Assembly: GCA_014728085.1 (NCBI GenBank)
Contig: WJMF01000038.1
Coordinates: 1 to 64,000 of the forward strand
DNA from: Candidatus Zhuqueibacterota bacterium
GTDB lineage: Bacteria; Zhuqueibacterota; Zhuqueibacteria; Residuimicrobiales; Oceaniaggregativiventaceae
Direction: 5' to 3'
Length of the DNA stretch: 64,000 nt
The notes below the pieces were generated by a model that was given only the letters and a program-made list of their open reading frames with translations, was not told the DNA's origin and did not search any database. Made by a program: the position numbers and the translations under genes. Below are positions 27,476 through 36,257 of the stretch, piece after piece; within the stretch, counting starts at the first letter, position 1, and each line of letters opens with the position of its first letter.

Positions 27476-28677
27476 CGTTTATAAAGCAACGAAAACAGAT
27501 ATTTCAGGTACACCCGCGAAAGACGGAATATTCGCACGAAAAAATAGAGAAAATGCAACGCTGCGGGCAACGGGATACATTTTCGATCGCGTTCGTTTGG
27601 CAGGAAAAATTCCGCAATAAGCTTGTCGCCGAATCGCTCCCGTGAAATAATGATAAAGAGATAATTCAACAGATTGTCGCTCAGAGCCAATCGTTGTGAA
27701 GAGTGGGTAAAAATATTGGAAAATGCCATTTTTTCGAGTATATATACCGGTCGCGTACGGCATTTTTCCATCACCGGATACGGCACCTCAGCCTGTAACA
27801 GATCAAAAGCGAGAGCCAAACCGGTCTGCAAAATTCGGTAAATATGATAGCGCTTCGATAACCCGATCAAATGCGACCATTGCTGTGATTCGATGTCCTT
27901 AACCATCTCCGAGATGTCGCAAATCCATTTTAACGACGCAAAAGAGTGCTTGGCGCTGTGCATACAACTGAACAGAAGCAGATGAGAAAGATCAAAATTT
28001 TTAAACTTGATTCCGTCTATTTCAACCTGCTGAAGATTATCCCAGTGCTCTTCAAGGTGAAAAGCGTGTTTCAGGCGTTTTTGTTTTACCAAATCCCAGT
28101 GCAATTCAACCCGGTACTTTTTTTCGCCATGATAGTATGACCAGTGAACATCATATTTAAAACTGTGAGCGAGTTCCTCGTCCGGTTTCTTCATCAACGT
28201 AAAACCATACTCCAGCAAAACTTGATGAGCCTCTAAAAAATCATCCTTACATACCAAAATATCCAGATCGCAATACTGCCGGTAAACCGGATCGCCGTAA
28301 AATTGCCGTGTGAAAACAGGGCCTTTATAGGGGATCGCTCTCAGGGATGCTTTCTGCAGGAGCTGAATCAACTCCAGATGCTCTTTGAGTAAAACGGTCG
28401 AGGTATAGACGTAAGTATAGAATCGCAATCTGAGATCCCTGACCCCCGATTGGGGCCACACAGAAGAATCTATGGAATTGATATTTTTGTAAAAAAGCGG
28501 GAAAATACCCTGATGTTGTGCCAGCTGAACCAGAGTCTGCCAATCAATCCGGTTATTGAGTAGCGAAGATATGCTTTGACGTTGTTTATCGCTCAATCGG
28601 CTATGTGCTGATGCCAGCAACATGCGGATTTCGGGATTAAAATCAAATGACGGTTTTCTCTTTATAAGGTTAATCAT
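27442..28677 (-). CDS. Nucleotidyltransferase-family protein (PF14907-like)
   Basis: A 411-residue protein. The core motif is AIPYKGPVFTRQFYGDP followed by QYCDLDILV near residue 138, where D-x-D should bind metal as in the NTP_transf_5 group. EYGF, VELHWDL and HLLLFSCMHSAKH are further typical blocks. Members are common near peptide-modification and surface-polysaccharide genes, but their reaction is unknown. ATG at 28677 is the only convincing start. The C-terminal tail (STSGTTGSGR) is encoded by the inverted repeat and looks non-native, so the 3' end may have been replaced. Confidence 0.75.
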   Translation of the reverse strand: MINLIKRKPSFDFNPEIRMLLASAHSRLSDKQRQSISSLLNNRIDWQTLVQLAQHQGIFPLFYKNINSIDSSVWPQSGVRDLRLRFYTYVYTSTVLLKEHLELIQLLQKASLRAIPYKGPVFTRQFYGDPVYRQYCDLDILVCKDDFLEAHQVLLEYGFTLMKKPDEELAHSFKYDVHWSYYHGEKKYRVELHWDLVKQKRLKHAFHLEEHWDNLQQVEIDGIKFKNFDLSHLLLFSCMHSAKHSFASLKWICDISEMVKDIESQQWSHLIGLSKRYHIYRILQTGLALAFDLLQAEVPYPVMEKCRTRPVYILEKMAFSNIFTHSSQRLALSDNLLNYLFIIISRERFGDKLIAEFFLPNERDRKCIPLPAALHFLYFFVRIFRLSRVYLKYLFSLLYKRSTSGTTGSGR

Positions 28678-28748
28678 AGAGACGATTCTCTGCGCAAAAG
28701 CAATTTTTATTGTTTTTGGATAAATTCATTTGCTCCGACCCGGCTGTA

Positions 28749-29504
28749 TCAGAGTTCCCGGATCCAGATATTGCGATAGCTTACCGGATCGCCGTGATCC
28801 TGTAGCATCAAGGGTTCCCGGTCGCTGTGAGGTTTATATTCGGGCTCTCCCTTATAAACAGTGGAACCCCTGAGCTCTGAATGGTTTTGAATCAATACAC
28901 CGTTATGCAACACGGTCATAACCGCCGGAGAAACAACCTTGCCACCGGCATCAAAGCGGGGCGCCGTATAGATAATATCAAAAGTTTGCCATTCTCCGGG
29001 TTTTCGGCATGCATTGACCAAAGGGATATATTGTTTGTAAATACTTCCTGCCTGGCCGTTGGAATAGGTGCGGTTTTCATAAGAATCGAGAACCTGCAAT
29101 TCATAACGGTTTTGCAGAAAGATGCCGCTATTTCCGCGACCCTGTCCGTTTCCTGAAATATTTGCCGGTGTACGCCACTCTACATGCAACTGGCAATCTC
29201 CGAATCCCTGCCGGGTATAGATAGAGCCTGTCTCGTCTACCACCGTCATGGCACCATCTTTCAACTCCCATTTGACCGGCTCGCCATCTTTATGCTGCCA
29301 GTGAGAGAAATCCTTGCCATCGAACAGGATAATGGCATCGGAGGGCGGTGCGGTGAGTTTTCCCGGTATAACCACAACCGGTTCGGGTTGCCAAACCTCG
29401 GTCGCTTTGGGATCCGGCCCCTGATCATCCTGTGCGCAATGGGTCACAAAAATTCCCCCCAACAATAACAGTGACCATTGCAGCAAAATCGGTTTTCGTC
29501 TCAT
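28749..29504 (-). CDS. DUF1080 (3-keto-disaccharide hydrolase-like) lipoprotein
   Basis: A 251-residue lipoprotein (signal ending VTHC). The single DUF1080 domain shows [16 protein letters not shown], a central [21 protein letters not shown] segment and the terminal YRNIWIREL. This is a closer match to the family consensus than the copy at 277-969. Expected role: surface or periplasmic glycan processing. ATG at 29504 follows AAGGAG; two upstream in-frame Met codons are less well placed. Confidence 0.88.
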   Translation of the reverse strand: MRRKPILLQWSLLLLGGIFVTHCAQDDQGPDPKATEVWQPEPVVVIPGKLTAPPSDAIILFDGKDFSHWQHKDGEPVKWELKDGAMTVVDETGSIYTRQGFGDCQLHVEWRTPANISGNGQGRGNSGIFLQNRYELQVLDSYENRTYSNGQAGSIYKQYIPLVNACRKPGEWQTFDIIYTAPRFDAGGKVVSPAVMTVLHNGVLIQNHSELRGSTVYKGEPEYKPHSDREPLMLQDHGDPVSYRNIWIREL

Positions 29505-29635
29505 TTCATTCTCCTTTCTCACGCTCATCGATTCTCTTTTTCCGCTTTCATTATGATTTATAGTAACCATACAAGAGAAAAAAAGCAATGTAAAAAAGCG
29601 AACAGGCGGAATTTATAAAAGGAAAATTAAAAAAA

Positions 29636-29651
29636 TGGCATCTTTATTGCT
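29636..29651 (+). promoter_or_regulatory. Sigma-54-type promoter of the secreted-protein gene
   Basis: TGGCATCTTTATTGCT has the invariant GG (29637-29638) and GC (29649-29650) separated by ten bases, with the TGGCA and TTGCT context of the -24/-12 consensus. It lies about 165 bases before the ATG at 29815, leaving a long leader. Confidence 0.6.
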
Positions 29652-29814
29652 ACTTTTACACAAAGTGCAAGCACCGACATTTTGCTGTATATTTTATAAT
29701 GTATTTTAACGACTTGGCCCGTCAAAAATATTGTGCCGGTGGAATATTGTAACAAAATCATGACAGTTGTCCCATTATATTGTAAAAAAAAGGCCATTAC
29801 AAAGGGAGGATAAA

Positions 29815-30687
29815 ATGAAACGAATCGGAACGACTTTTCTTGTTTTGCTGGTCACATATACCCTCACCACGGCACAACTAATTATCAAGGATGAGGCAGG
29901 TAATGTGGTGATGCAAATCGACAACAATGCAAACATGGTTGTCGGTTCTGCGACCAAAAGCGGTAAATTGACCACCAATACCCTCACCATACTAGACGGT
30001 GCCGGAGACGGTTTGGTGTTAAAATCGAATGCACTGGGATTGGCCGGCTGGGATACGGATAACGTGGACGACGCCGATGCGAATCCAAACAACGAACGGC
30101 AACGATTGTCCTATGAGGTAGAATCCGGAAGATTGACCATCAATAACGGTGGTGCAACGAGTGGAAACTATGTCGATATTCCGAAGAATATCTATGAATT
30201 CGCCATCGGCGGCATGCAAAGCATTTCTGTTCTTTTTAGCGGAGAAACAGTTAATGAGGTTTGGTATAAACAGGGAAATGCCGAAGGATGGGCGGCACCG
30301 AGTTCGGGACAAGGCTGGTCGCTGGCTAGCGAAGGTGCTGAATATACTGTCGCCACCTCTCAATATGGTTCAAGCGACGCAATTGGTATTATCGCCAGAC
30401 CAGCGCTTTCCGGCATCAGCGGCGATCCTGAAATAAGACTGCTTCAAATGCGAGTAGGCGGCGTCATTCCTGCTACGGAGGAATGGGGAACGTATTATAT
30501 TGCGAATTCGGCATTAGCGCTTGAAAAGCAAATCGGAGACAACGGACCCGGAGACACAATACCCGAAACCAGCGGTCTGATTCTCCTGGAAAACAACCAA
30601 AATTTCTTCGCCATGTCGCAGTATCAGGGCAATGCAAACCGTCAATTATCCCATATCGTAATCACCATATTTTTCGGCGTTCGCTAG
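29815..30687 (+). CDS. Secreted protein of unknown function (paralogue of the 54353 gene at the N-terminus)
   Basis: A 290-residue protein with a signal peptide ending near TTAQ. The mature start LIIKDEAGNVVMQIDNNANM matches LEVKNNSGTTVMTVDANGKL in the protein at 54353-55513, so the two share an N-terminal module. After this come a Gly/Asn-rich repeat-like stretch and a beta-rich C-terminal region without a known domain. A GGGAGG precedes the ATG at 29815. It has a sigma-54-type promoter and a structured terminator, so it is a monocistronic unit. It is presumably exported to the surface or medium. Confidence 0.75.
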   Translation: MKRIGTTFLVLLVTYTLTTAQLIIKDEAGNVVMQIDNNANMVVGSATKSGKLTTNTLTILDGAGDGLVLKSNALGLAGWDTDNVDDADANPNNERQRLSYEVESGRLTINNGGATSGNYVDIPKNIYEFAIGGMQSISVLFSGETVNEVWYKQGNAEGWAAPSSGQGWSLASEGAEYTVATSQYGSSDAIGIIARPALSGISGDPEIRLLQMRVGGVIPATEEWGTYYIANSALALEKQIGDNGPGDTIPETSGLILLENNQNFFAMSQYQGNANRQLSHIVITIFFGVR

Positions 30688-30722
30688 ACCATCATACCGG
30701 TAAAAGCAACAGGCTAACGAAA

Positions 30723-30769
30723 GACTCTTCACTCACCTCCTGAAAGAAGAGTCGGGAGGTGAGTTTTTT
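30723..30769 (+). terminator. Terminator with interleaved (pseudoknot-type) stems
   Basis: ACTCACCTCC (30731-30740) pairs with GGAGGTGAGT (30755-30764) followed by a T-run, an intrinsic terminator 44 bases after the secreted-protein gene. A second perfect pair, GACTCTTC (30723-30730) with GAAGAGTC (30746-30753), interleaves with the first. Confidence 0.75.
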
Positions 30770-31010
30770 CTTTTTGTTTTCCACGTTCATCCCTCCCGGG
30801 TTAAAAGGCTTCAATTGGGTCTCACTTCGGGCTTGCTTATTACAACACAAATCCTTGGATAAAGCTGAAATGATAAAATAAAAACTTTATTTATTTAGAG
30901 TGATTTTCTATATTCAAACAATAATATCATGTGTGCGGGCAGGAATGATTCAGACCTCATCATCTCCGCCTTGATGGAAAAAGAGAATTCTGTTAAAAAA
31001 GGAGGCGATC
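30770..31010. other. Intergenic leader of the nucleoside transporter gene
   Basis: No open frame or RNA gene is apparent. The region is A/T-rich toward the transporter start and must contain its promoter, which I cannot place with confidence. Confidence 0.4.
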
Positions 31011-32243
31011 GTGAAAAGCAAAATCTATACGCAACTCAGCGTCATGATGTTCCTCGAGTTTTTTATCTGGGGGTCCTGGTTCGTCACCCTGGGCACATAT
31101 CTCAATTCACTCAACTTTAGCGGTGCCATGGTCGGTTACACCTATCTCATGAACAACATTGCGGCCATCATCTCACCCTTTTTTGTCGGTATGATTGCTG
31201 ACCGCTACTTTTCATCACAAAAAGTGATGGCAGTTTTGCATTTGCTCGGTGGCGTGGTGCTTTTTTTTGTTGCCGATATTGTTACCGCCGGATCACTCAT
31301 TTTCGGACTATTGATTTATAACGTCCTCTACATGCCGACCATTGCCCTGGCAAATACAGTATCCTTCCAACAAATGGAAAATCCGGACGCCCAGTTTCCG
31401 CGCGTGCGCGTCTGGGGAACCCTCGGCTGGATCATTGCCGGGCTGGCCATCAGCCTGGTTCTGGCCAGATATTACACCAATGTCGAAGCCACCGCAATTC
31501 CATTAAAAATGGGGGCCATAGCCTCCCTGATCCTCGGCATATACTGCTTTTCATTGCCGGATACCCCTCCGAAAAACATCGGACAGGATATCACCATCGG
31601 AGATGTCCTGGGCGTCAAAGCACTCCGGCTTTTAAAAAACAAAAACTTTTTGGTATTCGTGCTCGCATCGCTGATGATCTGTATTCCGCTCGCCTTTTAT
31701 TACAATTTTACCAACATGTTTCTCAACGAGCTTGGAATGAAAGGAACGGCCGGAAAGCAGAGCATGGGACAAATGTCGGAAGTCATCTTTATGTTGCTGA
31801 TGCCCTGGTTTTTTGTACGCCTGGGTGTTAAAAGAATGCTGCTCGTAGGTATGTTGAGCTGGGTGCTGCGCTATATCCTGTTTGCTCACGGTAACCTCGG
31901 CGCATCGATCTGGATGCTCTATCTCGGTATTTTGCTGCACGGCATCTGTTACGATTTTTTCTTTGTTACCGGCATGATCTATGTCGACAAAAAAGCGGGA
32001 ACAGAAATCCGGGCGCAGGCGCAGGGATTTATCTCGCTGGTAACCTATGGCGTCGGTATTGGACTGGGATCGGTAATATCAGGCCAGATTGTCGATTACC
32101 TGACATCCTCAGGTGTGAAAAACTGGACCAGCATCTGGTGGGTACCGGCAATATTCGCACTCCTGGTCTCCATTCTCTTTGCCCTGCTCTTTACAGATGA
32201 TCGTGTTGACAAGGCAAAAAAAGAGGATATCAAAACCATTTGA
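31011..32243 (+). CDS. Nucleoside:H+ symporter-like MFS permease (NupG/XapB family)
   Basis: A 410-residue permease with twelve membrane helices. MMFLEFFIWGSWFVTLGTYL in helix 1, PTIALANTVSFQQM after helix 4 and RVWGTLGWIIAGL at helix 5 are the landmarks of the nucleoside:H+ symporter family. FPRVRVWGT is the conserved loop. It should import nucleosides into the cytoplasm. A GTG start at 31011 with AAGGAGG upstream is preferred to a longer frame with no support. It ends at a bidirectional terminator shared with the convergent hsp20 operon. With the phosphoesterase and NTT-like carriers, it makes nucleotide/nucleoside salvage a recurrent theme. Confidence 0.88.
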   Translation: MKSKIYTQLSVMMFLEFFIWGSWFVTLGTYLNSLNFSGAMVGYTYLMNNIAAIISPFFVGMIADRYFSSQKVMAVLHLLGGVVLFFVADIVTAGSLIFGLLIYNVLYMPTIALANTVSFQQMENPDAQFPRVRVWGTLGWIIAGLAISLVLARYYTNVEATAIPLKMGAIASLILGIYCFSLPDTPPKNIGQDITIGDVLGVKALRLLKNKNFLVFVLASLMICIPLAFYYNFTNMFLNELGMKGTAGKQSMGQMSEVIFMLLMPWFFVRLGVKRMLLVGMLSWVLRYILFAHGNLGASIWMLYLGILLHGICYDFFFVTGMIYVDKKAGTEIRAQAQGFISLVTYGVGIGLGSVISGQIVDYLTSSGVKNWTSIWWVPAIFALLVSILFALLFTDDRVDKAKKEDIKTI

Positions 32244-32307
32244 GGGTGAAAGCACCCCTTCATTCAAATTCACCCCCCATGAATTATACATCCGTTCATT
32301 TGGTCAT

Positions 32308-32338
32308 AAAAAAAAGGCGGCGAATTGCCGCCTTTTCC
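32308..32338. terminator. Bidirectional intrinsic terminator
   Basis: AAAAGGCGGC (32312-32321) and GCCGCCTTTT (32327-32336) form a perfect stem with loop GAATT, with A-runs on the left and T-runs on the right. It serves both the nucleoside permease gene and the convergent hsp20 operon. Confidence 0.9.
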
Positions 32339-32353
32339 GGTCAGGCACTTGCA

Positions 32354-32854
32354 TTAAGCGGATTTTATTTCAATATGCTTTCTGTTTTCCAGAGCTCGTC
32401 CTGTTTTGGGCAATTTGACATAGAGTACACCTTTTTTAAACTCTGCCGAGACCTTTTCCGTATCGATTTCTTCGGTAAACGGAATCTCACGGCGAAAACG
32501 GCCGAAATGGCGTTCAACCCGGTGATAATTGTCCTTCTTTTCTTCTTTTTCCTCTTTCTTCTCGCCGGAAATAATCAACCGGTCCTGCGCAAGCTCTAAA
32601 TCTATATCGTTTTCTTCGAGACCGGGGAGTTCCGCTTCCAGAACAAACTCCTTGTCGGTTTCTTTAATATCCAGACACGGTGTAAATCCTTCGCACCGTT
32701 CATTAAACGGTGTTACCGAACCGCCTCTGAAAAAATCATCGAAGAGCTGGTTCATCTCGCGCTGCAAGCGCTGAAAGGGGCTCGCCCACTCCTCAGAACT
32801 TAAAGAGCCCTCTTTACGGCCCCGCATTGTAGGAATCAAATCACGAATGGGCAT
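32354..32854 (-). CDS. Hsp20/alpha-crystallin small heat-shock protein
   Basis: A 166-residue protein with the alpha-crystallin domain from about 58 to 155. FVLEAELPGLEENDIDLEL and GVLYVKLPKT are the standard first and last blocks; the C-terminal tail HIEIKSA provides an I-x-I motif (IEIK) for oligomer contacts. RLQREMNQLFDDFF near residue 30 is the usual N-terminal helix. A chaperone that holds unfolded proteins in the cytoplasm. Third gene of a three-gene hsp20 operon; it differs clearly from its neighbours and carries an unusual Lys/Glu-rich insertion (KKEEKEEKKD). Confidence 0.93.
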   Translation of the reverse strand: MPIRDLIPTMRGRKEGSLSSEEWASPFQRLQREMNQLFDDFFRGGSVTPFNERCEGFTPCLDIKETDKEFVLEAELPGLEENDIDLELAQDRLIISGEKKEEKEEKKDNYHRVERHFGRFRREIPFTEEIDTEKVSAEFKKGVLYVKLPKTGRALENRKHIEIKSA

Positions 32855-32884
32855 AACTTATCCCTCCTTTCATTTATATAAGAG

Positions 32885-33289
32885 CTATTCCAAATTAACC
32901 TTGATCTTTTTGGGCTTGGCCGGTTCGGTCTTGGCAAAGATAATCTTTAAAACGCCATCCGTAACCCTGGCATTGACTTTACTCTGATCGATGTTATCGG
33001 ATAAATTAAAGGATCTGAAATAATCACCGGTACCATATTCAGACCAAACAAGCTCATACCCTTCCGGGGTCTTGCTCTCTATGCTACCCTCGATGGTCAG
33101 TACGTCATTTTCAAGGGTGATATCCACGTTTTTCTGTTCAACTCCCGGCATATCTGCGAGCAAAACCACCTCGTCATCGGTCTCATAGATATCTACCGGT
33201 GGCACAAACACATTTTGCGACCGGGATCGTTCCGTGGTTTGCATCTGATCGCTCTGTGTTTTCTCTATATTCGTTTGTTTATCAGCCAT
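32885..33289 (-). CDS. Hsp20/alpha-crystallin small heat-shock protein
   Basis: A 134-residue protein of which residues 28-130 are the alpha-crystallin domain (VDIYETDDEVVLLADMPG, GVLKIIFAKTEPAKPKKI). The N-terminal arm is short, polar and Gln/Ser/Thr-rich rather than helical, as in the divergent HspC-type partners of classic Hsp20 proteins. The ending KKIKVNLE supplies I-x-V. Middle gene of the operon, 20 bases after the first gene and 30 before the third. Confidence 0.92.
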   Translation of the reverse strand: MADKQTNIEKTQSDQMQTTERSRSQNVFVPPVDIYETDDEVVLLADMPGVEQKNVDITLENDVLTIEGSIESKTPEGYELVWSEYGTGDYFRSFNLSDNIDQSKVNARVTDGVLKIIFAKTEPAKPKKIKVNLE

Positions 33290-33309
33290 TTTTTACACCT
33301 CCTCATTCA

Positions 33310-33726
33310 TTATGTACTTTTAATTTCAATTTTTCGTGGTTTATCCGCTTCGGCGCGAGGAAGGGTTATACTTAAAATACCATTATCGAAACTCGCCTTT
33401 ACCTTATCCACCTCAACGGGAAATGGCAGCTCAAACGAACGCTCAAATTCACCGCTCATACGCTCCTGACGATGCCAGGTCGCCTTTTCTCCGTCGATCT
33501 CGCGTTTGCCCTTGAGCATAACCGTTTTGTCCAGAATAGAAATATCGATATCCTTGCTGCTGAATCCGGGAAGTTCCGCTGTCACAACAGCCGAACGGTC
33601 ATTGGTCCACATATTGACAGCAGGATAGCGAAATCTATCCGACCGGTAAGAATCATCAAACAACTGATTCATCTCTCTCTGTATACGGTCCATTACACTC
33701 CAGGGTGAATATGTTCTGATTAACAT
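33310..33726 (-). CDS. Hsp20/alpha-crystallin small heat-shock protein
   Basis: A 138-residue classic Hsp20: N-terminal helix MDRIQREMNQLFDD, alpha-crystallin domain from about 35 with VVTAELPGFSSKDIDISI and GILSITLPRAEADKPRKI, then the I-x-I end IEIKST. First gene of the operon; GGGAGG precedes its ATG and a sigma-54-type promoter lies about 50 bases upstream. Confidence 0.94.
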   Translation of the reverse strand: MLIRTYSPWSVMDRIQREMNQLFDDSYRSDRFRYPAVNMWTNDRSAVVTAELPGFSSKDIDISILDKTVMLKGKREIDGEKATWHRQERMSGEFERSFELPFPVEVDKVKASFDNGILSITLPRAEADKPRKIEIKST

Positions 33727-33777
33727 GATGACAACCTCCCTTCAAGGTTACTTTTTCTTAATTTCACCTTAATTATT

Positions 33778-33794
33778 TGCAAGCATTATGCCAA
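33778..33794 (-). promoter_or_regulatory. Sigma-54-type promoter of the hsp20 operon
   Basis: Read on the minus strand, TTGGCATAATGCTTGCA has GG and GC exactly ten bases apart and matches the -24/-12 consensus at nearly all conserved positions. The predicted start leaves a leader of about 40 bases before the first hsp20 ATG. The rest of 33795-33900 shows nothing more. Confidence 0.72.
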
Positions 33795-33909
33795 AACAAT
33801 CAGGGAAATTAAAACTATTTAAAAACAAAACCTTAAAGCCTGGTCGCGCCATCAATAACAATATGACAAAATGACAGAAGGTGGGGAATAATAACAATTG
33901 CTTGCCAAT

Positions 33910-34083
33910 ATGACAGATAGCTGGCGCTATCTTTATACCTTGATTGGGATCGTTGCAATACCATTCGGTATTTCACAGCATCTTTCTGTTAAAATGAGGT
34001 TCGGTAAGAATGAAGGCTTGATCTTTGTGACGGGCACAATTTTCATCTGGTTGATCAGCTATAAAACCGCTGAAAATGAATAA
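33910..34083 (+). CDS. Possible small membrane protein (57 aa)
   Basis: A short frame with two hydrophobic stretches (LYTLIGIVAIPFGI and LIFVTGTIFIWLI) separated by a basic segment. It lies directly upstream of a decayed permease and could be a remnant of the same locus. The ATG has no good ribosome site; GGTGGGG is about 20 bases upstream. No family recognised. Confidence 0.3.
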   Translation: MTDSWRYLYTLIGIVAIPFGISQHLSVKMRFGKNEGLIFVTGTIFIWLISYKTAENE

Positions 34084-34086
34084 AAT

Positions 34087-34422
34087 ATGAACAATTCCAG
34101 AAATCATCTACAGCGAAAGCTCGGCCTCTTTCCGGTTACCAATATTGTCATTGCCAATATGATCGGCGCCGGTATTTTTACCATCACCGGCCTGTTGATG
34201 GCCGATTTGCACAATCCCCTTCTCATGCTTTTCTTGTAGCTGCCGGGCGGGGTTATCGCCCCGGGCGGCGCCCTTTGCTATGGCACCCCGGGCGCTGTGA
34301 TGCCGAAGGCCGGCGGGAAGTATATCTTTCTCTTCAAATTGTACCATCCCCTGCTCGGTTTTCTCAGCGGCTGGGTCTCCTTTATCGTTGGCTTTTCAGC
34401 TCCGATTGCCGCCGCTGCAATT
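34087..34422 (+). pseudogene. APC-superfamily amino-acid permease, truncated and interrupted
   Basis: The frame starts LGLFPVTNIVIANMIGAGIF, the first helix of APC permeases, and runs into a TAG at 34237 where the family normally continues. The same frame then resumes with GGVIAPGGALCYGTPGAVMP and LLGFLSGWVSFIVGFSAPIA, i.e. helices 2 and 3, with several unusual Pro and Lys substitutions, and ends abruptly at about 34422 where it meets the 3' end of the response regulator gene. Roughly three quarters of the permease is missing. Confidence 0.85.
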
Positions 34423-35118
34423 GACCCGAAACATATATCCGGCACTGCGGATGCTGATAAAATATACCGGTTGAGACGGATTGGGTTCGAAATATCTGCG
34501 CAGCCGCATTATAAAATTATCCACAGTCCTGGTATCAATTTCCGCATCAAGCTGCCAGACGTGTTTCAGCAATTCCTGGCGGGAAACCACTTTGTTCTTA
34601 TGTTCGATCAGATAGCGCAACAGCATGGCTTCGCGCTGAGTAAGACGAAAATTTTGCTTCCCTGAACTTGCGGTCAGATCAGCAAAATTAACGCGATTGT
34701 TGCCAAATTTAACAACAGGTTCGGAATCACTCGCCGACTGGTACCAGGCTTTGCGCTTGAGCATACCGCGTACCCGAAGCAACAACTCTTTAAGATGAAA
34801 CGGCTTTGTCAGATAATCATCGGCGCCGATCTCCAGGCCTTTTATCCGGTCTTCCGCGCTGGTGCGGGCGGTCAACATCAAAACAGGCATTTGCGGCTCA
34901 TCGCCCAGTATTTGTTCAGCCACCTGAAATCCATCGATATAGGGAAGCATAATATCGAGTATAATAAGATCGAATCGATTGGTGCGGTAAAGCTCCAGCG
35001 CCTTGCGGCCGTCTTCCGCCCTCATGACGTCATACCCCTCCTCACCCAAATTGAATAAAAGCCCGGTTGCCAGGCTCTCTTCGTCTTCGACGACGAGAAT
35101 TTTATGTTGCGGTGTCAT
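34396..35118 (-). CDS. OmpR-family response regulator
   Basis: A 240-residue regulator: receiver domain 1-120 (acidic EDEE, phospho-acceptor Asp55 in LIILDIMLPY, Lys in LTKPFHL) and a winged-helix DNA-binding domain from about 130 (LTQREAMLLRYLIEHKNKVV, DTRTVDNFIMRLRRYF, IRSAGYMFRV). The last eight residues after GYMFRV are encoded by the edge of the neighbouring permease pseudogene and are probably acquired. AGAGGAG precedes the ATG. Its start overlaps the end of the sensor kinase gene? The order is kinase first, regulator second, overlapping by 17 bases. Confidence 0.92.
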   Translation of the reverse strand: MTPQHKILVVEDEESLATGLLFNLGEEGYDVMRAEDGRKALELYRTNRFDLIILDIMLPYIDGFQVAEQILGDEPQMPVLMLTARTSAEDRIKGLEIGADDYLTKPFHLKELLLRVRGMLKRKAWYQSASDSEPVVKFGNNRVNFADLTASSGKQNFRLTQREAMLLRYLIEHKNKVVSRQELLKHVWQLDAEIDTRTVDNFIMRLRRYFEPNPSQPVYFISIRSAGYMFRVNCSGGNRS

Positions 35119-36145
35119 ACTGCTCCTCTCTTTCCTGACCAGACGACTGGCGCAATTTATGGGTCAGCTTTAGCAGTCTTTTGATATAACGCCGTTTGGT
35201 TGCCGGATAGACAGGTAGTTCGATAGTGAATTTAGTCCCCAGGTCTTTTCCTTCGCTATGCACTGAAATATTGCCGCCATGGTATTTTATAATTTCCCGA
35301 ACCCAATAAAGACCAAGACCTGTGCCTTTGACACTGGGGCTGCGGGCATCGTGCAGCCGATAAAATTTGTTGAATATTTTTTTCTGCTTTTTCAAAGAAA
35401 TCCCGATTCCATGATCGACAAAACAAACCGTAAAATTTTTGTCACTGGAGGAGAGAATGACGTCGATAGCAGGATACCCGACGCTATATTTAATTGCATT
35501 ATCCATAAGATTATTAAAAACAATCAACATGGCCTGTTTATCAACCACAACCCGACACTTCCCCGTTCCCCGCAAAGATATAGCGTCAGCAGGCAGTTTG
35601 GATTGCTGCCGCGCCTCCTCGACAATATCGCCGATAAGTTTATCTGCATTATAAATATGAAAATCATGAGCGACCTTTTTCTGTTCGAGTTTGGCAATCT
35701 CAAGAATGGAATTGATGAGATTGTTAAGACGTATTGCATCTTTGCGCATCAACCGTAAAAATTCTTTTTGTTTTGTCTTTGATATATCTCGCTCACTCAT
35801 GGTTTCGAGATAAAGCTGCATAGAGGCAAGTGGTGATTTGAGCTCATGCGTAACATTGGCGATAAAATTATCATAAAACCGGTTCAAATTAAGCTGAACA
35901 TTGAGATTCCGAAAAATAAGCGACATTGCGAAAGAGATCGCCACCAGAAGCACCAACCCGCCGACAAAAACAGCAATGTTCGAAGTCCTTGACAGGGTGC
36001 GCGGGGAGATCCATTCACTGACCTGACTAAAAACGATGTGATTGGAGACATACCAGTAAATCCACAATCCGACCAGGGAGAGCCAGGCAACCTGGGCCAG
36101 TACAAAGACCAAAATGTGCCGAAAAAGAGACGTTTTTTTCTTCAT
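35102..36145 (-). CDS. Membrane sensor histidine kinase
   Basis: A 347-residue kinase with two membrane helices (about 8-30 and 55-78) enclosing a short extracytoplasmic loop of about 25 residues, too small for a typical ligand domain. The H-box is VTHELKSPLA with His100; the ATPase domain has NNLMDNAIKYS, VDHGIGI and GTGLGLYWV. The tail is basic. It is cotranscribed with and overlaps the downstream response regulator gene by 17 bases, so they form a cognate pair. The signal may be sensed in or near the membrane. Confidence 0.92.
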   Translation of the reverse strand: MKKKTSLFRHILVFVLAQVAWLSLVGLWIYWYVSNHIVFSQVSEWISPRTLSRTSNIAVFVGGLVLLVAISFAMSLIFRNLNVQLNLNRFYDNFIANVTHELKSPLASMQLYLETMSERDISKTKQKEFLRLMRKDAIRLNNLINSILEIAKLEQKKVAHDFHIYNADKLIGDIVEEARQQSKLPADAISLRGTGKCRVVVDKQAMLIVFNNLMDNAIKYSVGYPAIDVILSSSDKNFTVCFVDHGIGISLKKQKKIFNKFYRLHDARSPSVKGTGLGLYWVREIIKYHGGNISVHSEGKDLGTKFTIELPVYPATKRRYIKRLLKLTHKLRQSSGQEREEQYDTAT

Positions 36146-36257
36146 CCGTTCAATCGGGTTTTACAATAGTTTTACAAATCTCTATAGATAAATTTCTTAT
36201 ATTAAGTTAGCAGAGTTTTTTAAAATTCAAAAATAAAAACCCAATGTTGAGGTAAAA

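Noticed and set aside
34297-34665. Plus-strand frame of about 120 codons across the permease/regulator joint
   Set aside because: Left part is the permease remnant; right part is antisense to the regulator and has no protein-like features.
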